In this document: piece after piece, positions 7,701-11,600 of the stretch
Position numbering within the stretch: position 1 is the first letter of the stretch
Layout: every line of letters begins with the position of its first letter
DNA from: a bacterium
GTDB lineage: Bacteria > Bacteroidota > Bacteroidia > Bacteroidales > Bacteroidaceae
Length of the DNA: 11,600 nt
NCBI GenBank assembly: GCA_004559785.1
Contig: SFXD01000072.1
Location: 1 to 11,600, forward strand
Reading direction: 5' to 3'
Notes under the pieces: model-generated
What the model saw: the letters and a program-made list of their open reading frames with translations, nothing else
The model's database searches: none
What the model was told of the DNA's origin: nothing
Position numbers and translations under genes: made by a program

Positions 7701-8489
7701 ACTTGCTCCGTTGAAGGGCTCCACGGTTGTGGGGAAGTTGTGAGTCTCCGCCTTGATGCTGATTACGCTGTCGATGTTGCGGATTACGAAGTAGTCGCTG
7801 GTGCTGTGGTCGGCAGGTGCGAACTGCTCTACGGTCGGGCCTTCGGCGAATGCCACGTTGTCCTTGTATGCAGAGATTATCTTGTGTGGATTCTCCTTAG
7901 TGGTCTTCTTTATCATCTGGAAGAGACTGCTTTCCTTCTCCTCTCCGTCTATGATGAATGTACCGCCGAATATCTTGTGGCGACAGTGTTCGCTGTTGAT
8001 CTGCGCAAAGCCGAACACCTCGGAGTCTGTCAGTTTCCTTCCGAGCTGTCCCTCTACCTTGTGAAGGTACTCAATCTCCTCCTTGGATAGGGCAAGTCCT
8101 TCCTGCTCGTTGTATTCCTCAAGGTCGCTTATGTGCTGTATGGCTGCCGGTGTGATGTTGATGTCGAACACCTCTTGGTCGAGCCCGTTGTACATGCGTT
8201 GCAGCATGGGGTCGTGGTCGGCGTTCTCGCTGTCTACCGGGAAATATTCTTCAATTCGTGTGATGCCTTGTATTGCCATGTTCTGCGTGATTTCCACGGC
8301 ATTCGTGCTCCACGGTGTAATCATCTCCCTGCGCGGGCCGATGAAATACCCTGCCAGCCTCTCCTGGCTTTCTGCCGTAGCGCCGCCATATAGCCAGCAC
8401 AGTTTTTCTATATCCTCGTTGGTCAACGTGTGTTCGCAGGCAGTGGCAATGATGCTCTGCTGCGGTGTCTTGAAGAAGGTTATTGCCAT
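4755..8489 (-). CDS. purL: Phosphoribosylformylglycinamidine synthase, single-chain
   Basis: PurL (FGAM synthase) converts FGAR, glutamine and ATP to FGAM in purine biosynthesis, in the cytoplasm. The 1244-residue length matches the single-chain form (E. coli 1295), so no separate PurS or PurQ is needed. The N-terminal and linker regions lead to FGAQINSEHCRHKIFGG (about 160-176). The ATP-site segment starts with AETHNFPTTVEPFNG and ends in GTGGEIRDR (247-273). DHGSAGHVNCLSE lies at 451-463, and a second AIRS-like half follows (GHDISAGGLITTLLEM near 826-841). The C-terminal glutaminase domain starts near 990, with the nucleophile C1084 in LGVCNGCQ and H1202 and E1204 in MPHLER. I chose the ATG at 8489 rather than 8525 because homologues begin close to xxxFFxTPxxS and the -7 promoter element covers 8523-8530. 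All catalytic motifs appear intact. The two chrA genes follow directly. Confidence 0.97.
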   Translation of the reverse strand: MAITFFKTPQQSIIATACEHTLTNEDIEKLCWLYGGATAESQERLAGYFIGPRREMITPWSTNAVEITQNMAIQGITRIEEYFPVDSENADHDPMLQRMYNGLDQEVFDINITPAAIQHISDLEEYNEQEGLALSKEEIEYLHKVEGQLGRKLTDSEVFGFAQINSEHCRHKIFGGTFIIDGEEKESSLFQMIKKTTKENPHKIISAYKDNVAFAEGPTVEQFAPADHSTSDYFVIRNIDSVISIKAETHNFPTTVEPFNGASTGTGGEIRDRMGGGVGSWPIAGTAVYMTSYPRSEEGRKWEEILPVRKWLYQTPEQILIKASNGASDFGNKFGQPLVCGSVLTFEHQENGEKYAYDKVIMLAGGVGYGTKRDCLKGKPVKGNKIVVVGGDNYRIGLGGGSVSSVETGRYSSGIELNAVQRANPEMQKRANNLIRALCEEEVNPVVSIHDHGSAGHVNCLSELVEECGGLIDMTKLPIGDHTLSAKEIIANESQERMGLLIDERHIDHVRQIADRERTPMYVVGETTGDAHFAFEQGDGIRPFDLEVSQMFGHSPKTVMRDNTVVREYQDAVYDQEGLDEKLESVLRLEAVACKDWLTNKVDRSVTGKVARQQCQGELQLPLSDCGVVALDYRGRKGIATAIGHAPQAALADPAAGSVLSVAESLTNIVWAPLEEGLDSVSLSANWMWPCRAQQGEDARLYTAVKALSDFCCSLRINVPTGKDSLSMTQKYPDGEKIISPGTVIVSSGGQVDDITKVVTPVIQDVPSTLYHIDFSFDELKLGGSAFAQSLNKIGSDVPAVRNAEYFRDAFNAIQSLIGKGRILAGHDISAGGLITTLLEMTFANTKGGLEINLDKIKCDDLVKVLFAENPGVIIQVDNRYRTEVKKLLEDEGIGYVNIGQPCSERHILVKKGSFQHKFDIDSLRDTWYGTSHLLDRRQSFNGKADERYCNYKHQPLQWNILPSFTGKLGQYGLNPDRWKESHDKSNAPKAAIIREKGTNGEREMAYMLYLAGFEVKDVMMTDLISGRETLDEVNFIVFCGGFSNSDVLGSAKGWAGAFLYNPKAKEALDRFYARPDTLSLGVCNGCQLMVELGLVGKTTAQSDNADRVRMMHNDSHKFESGFVGVTVLHNDSVLMGSLSGSSLGIWVAHGEGKFHLPGKEEEYNIVLKYNYDGYPANPNGSDFSTAGICSADGRHLAMMPHLERAFFPWQCGYYPAQRRQTDMVTPWIEAFVNAREWIASVGR

Positions 8490-8522
8490 AACTACAGAAT
8501 GGTTTGATTTTATTTTGCGGTG

Positions 8523-8530
8523 CAAAGATA
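8523..8530 (-). promoter_or_regulatory. Predicted promoter -7 element of purL
   Basis: Read on the minus strand, 8530-8523 is TATCTTTG followed by CA, a perfect match to TAnnTTTG and a form very common in Bacteroidales. Transcription would start near 8516, giving a leader of roughly 27 nt before the ATG at 8489. No clear TTTG is found at -33. The element overlaps the alternative in-frame ATG at 8525, which argues against that start. Confidence 0.6.
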
Positions 8531-8546
8531 CAAATTTTTGTTCAGA

Positions 8547-8702
8547 TTACGCCTTGTTTTGAGTGTTATATTTCCATCGGGACGGATAAAAGTTTTGGTG
8601 ATACCGTATATGGCGGGCAAACTCGTTGCAGGTGGAGTCGTACAGGAAAACCTTGGGCTTGCCATTGGCGCGCCTTCTCTTCCCCTTGGGAATCGAACAG
8701 GA
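8547..8702 (-). pseudogene. Possible decayed 3' end of an unrecognised gene
   Basis: On the minus strand, the frame ending at the TAA at 8547-8549 reads NGKPKVFLYDSTCNEFARHI, then RYHQNF and about 14 more residues to the stop. Its codons (AAG, TTC, CTG, TAC, GAC, TCC, ACC, AAC, GAG) match those used in neighbouring real genes. Just upstream, a different frame reads FDSQGEEKARQW with similar codon use, as expected if a frameshift occurred near 8670. No usable start codon exists between the terminator at 8752-8779 and this stretch. I do not recognise the protein. Chance coding likeness remains quite possible. Confidence 0.2.
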
Positions 8703-8728
8703 TGGTAACAGGATGCAAACAGGAAGGT
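8696..8728. repeat. Three tandem copies of an 11-nt unit
   Basis: Three adjacent 11-nt units fill 8696-8706, 8707-8717 and 8718-8728. All begin AACAGGA; they end TGGT, TGCA and AGGT respectively. The period is close to one DNA helical turn, so all copies would face the same side. Role unknown. Confidence 0.6.
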
Positions 8729-8751
8729 AAGGGAAACCTAATAGGAAAATG

Positions 8752-8779
8752 AAAGAGGGTGCGTCTGCACACCCTCTTT
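8752..8779 (-). terminator. Symmetrical (likely bidirectional) rho-independent terminator
   Basis: A perfect 10-bp stem, AAAGAGGGTG at 8752-8761 and CACCCTCTTT at 8770-8779, encloses an 8-nt loop. On the plus strand it runs into TTTTT; on the minus strand the stem is followed by a T-rich stretch (CTCTTTCATTTT). It lies about 120 bp downstream of the DUF5723 stop and upstream of the purL promoter. Its main job is therefore probably to end the lipoprotein-DUF5723 transcript and insulate purL. Confidence 0.8.
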
Positions 8780-8901
8780 TTACATAATGCAACTTTCGCA
8801 AATGCATATCAGCTGTCGTTCTGCCTACAAGTGGCAGGTTCCATCATTAATAACATACTTGCTAAAGCTGAATTACTTAATCACTAATACCTAACAGTTA
8901 G

Positions 8902-10323
8902 TCACTTTACCCTGCTCTTTCCAAGAGGGAAGTTTATGCCCATGCAAAGGTTGGCGTTGCTGCGCAGGGGTACGTACTGCTTGGTCATCTTGCCCAGTAC
9001 GTAATCCATTCCCACGAACAGGTTGAAGGCTTTGGGGTGCAGGTTGAGAATCCAGCCCGTGTTGAAGCCGAGCGTACCAACTCCGATGTTGCCCGAAATC
9101 TCGAACCACTTGACGGGGGACACGGTAGCAGCCAGCCTTTCCTCATTCCAACTGTACACGCCCTGTATGCGGGTCGTGCTCAGGAAACCAACCTTGAGGT
9201 GCTTGTAGAAGGGCATGGTGTATTCTGCTGCTATGTTGAGGGTGGCTCCCAGCATCCTTGCCTTCTTGGTAGTGCCGCCGTCCTGCAGGCTCATGAGGTC
9301 GGACAACTGGTCGTCGAACTTGTCGAACTGGTCGTCGATGTCTGTTCCTTCTCCGTCCTTTATCTTTATTTCGTCGAACTTCAGTTCAAACGGATCTCCA
9401 TTGTTGTGTGCGGTCGATACCTCTCTCCATTTGATGAATCCCAGGTCGAGCAAGGACATGCTCAGCTTCATCCCGTCGAGGATGCCCTGCTTGCCCATGT
9501 CCCATTCCACGCCAAGGTCCAGGGCTGCTCCAAGTCCGCCTATGCCGGGGCTTTCCACGTCTACGTTGTCAAAGTCTATTTGCTCGTATGTCCCGGGCTT
9601 GCTGCTGTATTCCTTGGTCTCAGTGGGTCCCCAGGTAAATCCCTTGACGCCTACTTCGGCAGTACCGTTGGCCGTAGCTATCCACCTGTCGTCACCTGAG
9701 AGGTCGAGCCTGAGCCCGTCCATCTTGATGTCAGCATAGCCGGCACCAACGAGGAACTTGAACTTACCTCCCACGCGGATGGCTTCTGTCACGTTGCGGC
9801 TATACCCATAGCCTGCCTCAACCCAAGCCTGTGCCGTAGTACCCATGTCCCCGAAGTCGTAGTCCTTGTTCTCGATGTTCTTCGAGAATTCGAATATCTC
9901 GTATGGCATGTTGAACCCAAAGTTCGTCCTGAGTCCTATGGTTACCGTATGGTAAGCCTTCTTTGTGTGGAAGCCAAAGCTAAGGATGTCGTACCTTATA
10001 TCGTTAAGCAACTTGTTGTTATTGTGGAAGTTGCTCATAGCATCGTCAATGCTCACCGAGGGATGCAGGTATGAGACGAGCCCCTTGCCGTTGGGGTTCT
10101 TCAACAGGAAGTCTTCCACTCCTACGTTTCCCCTTACCGTGAAGTTGAAGTTGCTTGGCAGGAAAGGCAGGCTGAAGTAACCAGAGCGGTCGTATTCCTT
10201 GGCTGGGTTCAACTCATGTCCGTATGCAAAACCATCAAGGAAGTATGCGCTGCTCAGGTTCTGTGACGAGGCAGTTCCGCTTATAGCCAATAGTGCTACA
10301 CCTATTATATATTTTGCTTTCAT
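8902..10323 (-). CDS. DUF5723 family protein, probable outer-membrane beta-barrel
   Basis: The 473-residue product has a signal peptide (MKAKYIIGVALLAISGTASS, cleavage probably near residues 20-21). The mature part is rich in alternating aromatic and hydrophobic strands with Gly/Asn turns, such as VGGKFKFLVGAGYADIKMDG, LGATLNIAAEYTM and LKVGFLSTTRIQGVY, which suggest an outer-membrane barrel. The overall pattern, including the early SSAYFLDGFAYGHELNPA, fits the DUF5723 family of Bacteroidetes. A strongly acidic stretch at about 323-347 (DGEGTDIDDQFDKFDDQLSD) may be an exposed loop or a metal- or partner-binding segment; this is inferred. It starts 68 bp after the lipoprotein stop and both lie on the same strand, so they probably form one transcript ending at the hairpin at 8752-8779. 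Substrate and function are not known. Confidence 0.78.
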   Translation of the reverse strand: MKAKYIIGVALLAISGTASSQNLSSAYFLDGFAYGHELNPAKEYDRSGYFSLPFLPSNFNFTVRGNVGVEDFLLKNPNGKGLVSYLHPSVSIDDAMSNFHNNNKLLNDIRYDILSFGFHTKKAYHTVTIGLRTNFGFNMPYEIFEFSKNIENKDYDFGDMGTTAQAWVEAGYGYSRNVTEAIRVGGKFKFLVGAGYADIKMDGLRLDLSGDDRWIATANGTAEVGVKGFTWGPTETKEYSSKPGTYEQIDFDNVDVESPGIGGLGAALDLGVEWDMGKQGILDGMKLSMSLLDLGFIKWREVSTAHNNGDPFELKFDEIKIKDGEGTDIDDQFDKFDDQLSDLMSLQDGGTTKKARMLGATLNIAAEYTMPFYKHLKVGFLSTTRIQGVYSWNEERLAATVSPVKWFEISGNIGVGTLGFNTGWILNLHPKAFNLFVGMDYVLGKMTKQYVPLRSNANLCMGINFPLGKSRVK

Positions 10324-10391
10324 TTTGTATTGTTGTATTGAGAATGATGTGTATTGCTAAATTAAGATATCTCGTTGTGCCTTAGGTGGCA

Positions 10392-11588
10392 TCAGTTGGC
10401 ATCGTATACGAATTGTCCCTTTATCTTGGTCCTTACGTCCTTGAGCCTTGCGCTTGCCTTTTTCGTGATGTATTTGCCTACAGATTGGTCGGAGGCCTTG
10501 AGCGTGGTCTTTATGGCGACTCCGTCCAAAGCCCTTGCTCCGTTCGTCCCGTTGATGAAGTCGTTCAGTGTCAGTCCCTTGATGTTGCTCTTAAGCGAGT
10601 ATGTAAATTGCGTGGAACCATTTTCCTTGGCCTCCACTCTCAGTACGCTCAGCCCTATTACATCATCTCCGTTCTTGTCGATGGGCTTTATCTCCACGAT
10701 GGTTTTCAGCGGGAGATTGTTTTCGAGCGTGGCAGACAATGTGATTTCGTCGACGTCCATCTTACGTATATCTTCGTCGAAGTCATCCTGCCATCCTGTT
10801 TCCGTTGCATCGTATGCCAACTGGAAGTTGCTGCTGCCTATGCACAGGGGGGCGTACAGTGTCATGTCCACGTTGATATAATACGGATTGTTCAGGTCGT
10901 AGGCGGGTGTCACACCTTCTGCGGAGAGCCCTTTGACTACAATGCTTACCGTGTTGGGTATGCGCTCGTTGAAGATGCCGTTCACGGAACCTGTTTCAGG
11001 CTCTAGCCATTCGGGGGTTCCGTAATCGGGGTTCAGCAATTCTTGTGGCAGGTTCCTGTCCTCTGCAGTAGCCACGTATTGACTTGACATGCCAGCCTTT
11101 GCCTTCAAGCCGTCGATTGTACATTTGCTAATACCCTCGGTTGACAGTTCTATGTTGCCTGTTATCGTGCCATTTCCTATACGTCTGTCCCTCTCTATAT
11201 TTGCAATGATGACGGGATTTTTGAGGTCGAGCTTAACATCATCCGATTTCAGAAAGTCTGGCAGGTCGCTGATGGTGATATCGGTAGCAGAGGTATTGAA
11301 TGTCAGAGTCCCATTCGCTATTGCAGGAAACTCACTTCGGAAACTACCGCTTGCCGTAGCATAGAATACCTCGCCGTCTTGCCCTGGCAGCGGGGTAGTC
11401 TTCAGGAAGTCGTTGTCGCCTATGAAGTTTGCCAGCGTGACTTCCCCGGAGTTGATTAGTGGCAATTCCAAGTCTGTGTTGATACCGATGTTCATGTCTA
11501 TGTCGTCCAGGTCATAGTCTTCGTTGACGCAGGACGTTGACAAAAGTGCCGTCAGCACTATGCCGGTTACCAATTTTGTTCTTTTCAT
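10392..11588 (-). CDS. Uncharacterised beta-rich lipoprotein, probably surface exposed
   Basis: The 398-residue product begins MKRTKLVTGIVLTALLSTSC, a lipoprotein signal peptide with C20 as the lipidated residue. The mature end is acidic (CVNEDYDLDD). In Bacteroidetes, acidic residues just after the cysteine act as a lipoprotein export signal, so surface display is likely but inferred. The rest is predicted beta-rich. A similar strand pattern recurs near DLKNPVIIANIE (121-132), DLNNPYYINVDMTLYAPL (231-248) and SATLENNLPLKTIVEIKP (285-302), suggesting repeated immunoglobulin-like domains. I do not recognise a named family. The ATG at 11588 is only 12 bp from the window edge, so its promoter and any upstream operon partner are not visible. 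Downstream, the DUF5723 gene follows after 68 bp and is a likely functional partner. Confidence 0.75.
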   Translation of the reverse strand: MKRTKLVTGIVLTALLSTSCVNEDYDLDDIDMNIGINTDLELPLINSGEVTLANFIGDNDFLKTTPLPGQDGEVFYATASGSFRSEFPAIANGTLTFNTSATDITISDLPDFLKSDDVKLDLKNPVIIANIERDRRIGNGTITGNIELSTEGISKCTIDGLKAKAGMSSQYVATAEDRNLPQELLNPDYGTPEWLEPETGSVNGIFNERIPNTVSIVVKGLSAEGVTPAYDLNNPYYINVDMTLYAPLCIGSSNFQLAYDATETGWQDDFDEDIRKMDVDEITLSATLENNLPLKTIVEIKPIDKNGDDVIGLSVLRVEAKENGSTQFTYSLKSNIKGLTLNDFINGTNGARALDGVAIKTTLKASDQSVGKYITKKASARLKDVRTKIKGQFVYDAN

Positions 11589-11600
11589 TTCTTTTCCGTT

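Larger units (their letters stand above)
8531..8901. other. Intergenic spacer without a confident gene
   Basis: This 371-bp spacer separates the purL promoter from the end of the DUF5723 gene. It contains a terminator hairpin (8752-8779), an 11-nt tandem repeat (8696-8728), and a GC-richer stretch (8547 to about 8702) with coding-like codon use. The last ~120 bp (8780-8901) are AT-rich, with only short inverted repeats: CTGCC-7 nt-GGCAG at 8821-8837 and CTAACAGTTAG at 8891-8901. An 86-codon open frame on the minus strand (8547-8807) crosses the terminator and is unlikely to be a gene as a whole. Confidence 0.6.

Noticed and set aside
8689..8705. TTCGATTC-like tRNA T-loop on the minus strand
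   Set aside because: The flanking five bases do not pair to form a T stem, and no acceptor stem or anticodon arm can be built around it.
8547..8807. 86-codon minus-strand frame as a real small gene
   Set aside because: It crosses the terminator hairpin, so its N-terminal part is simply translated terminator; only the 3' part looks coding-like and is listed as a possible remnant.
8787..8807. ATGCA/TGCAT inverted repeat as an operator
   Set aside because: The arms are only 5 bp with no matching inner bases, and it is far from any predicted promoter.
10384..10403. Near-duplicate 10-nt units containing TGGCATC at the lipoprotein stop
   Set aside because: Two imperfect copies only, partly coding; not distinguishable from chance.

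Overview
This window looks like a core chromosomal segment of a Bacteroidales bacterium, most probably Prevotella-like. Three things support this. There is a ~310-residue NusB with the long N-terminal extension typical of Bacteroidetes. There are three perfect matches to the Bacteroidetes -7 promoter consensus TAnnTTTG upstream of genes. The gene families (nusB-yajC-YbbR-coaE-DUF5606, paired half-size ChrA, DUF5723 barrel plus lipoprotein) are typical of the phylum. I see no insertion sequence, integrase, phage gene, CRISPR array, rRNA or tRNA.

Left part (1-3498, plus strand): a tightly packed cluster of nusB (transcription antitermination and rRNA synthesis), yajC (Sec accessory membrane protein), a YbbR-domain membrane-anchored protein, coaE (last step of coenzyme A synthesis) and a small DUF5606 protein. 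The last three genes overlap one another (4 nt at YbbR/coaE, 7 nt at coaE/DUF5606). A Bacteroidetes promoter lies just upstream of nusB. A second promoter-like element inside the 3' end of coaE could drive DUF5606 separately.

Middle part (3525-8530, minus strand): purL (single-chain FGAM synthase, purine pathway) followed by two half-size ChrA-family transporters, all in one direction with short gaps, so read-through from the purL promoter is likely. The second chrA has an 85-bp leader containing four perfect TATC copies. The last chrA converges on DUF5606 with only 26 bp between them.

Spacer 8531-8901: no confident gene. It holds a strong symmetrical terminator hairpin, a three-copy 11-nt tandem repeat and a stretch with coding-like codon use on the minus strand that may be a decayed gene end.

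Right part (8902-11588, minus strand): an acidic surface-type lipoprotein followed by a DUF5723 outer-membrane-barrel-like protein, probably one operon. Neither has a known function that I can assign. This pair is the least characterised part of the window. Most of the rest is housekeeping; no clearly new multi-gene system is visible.
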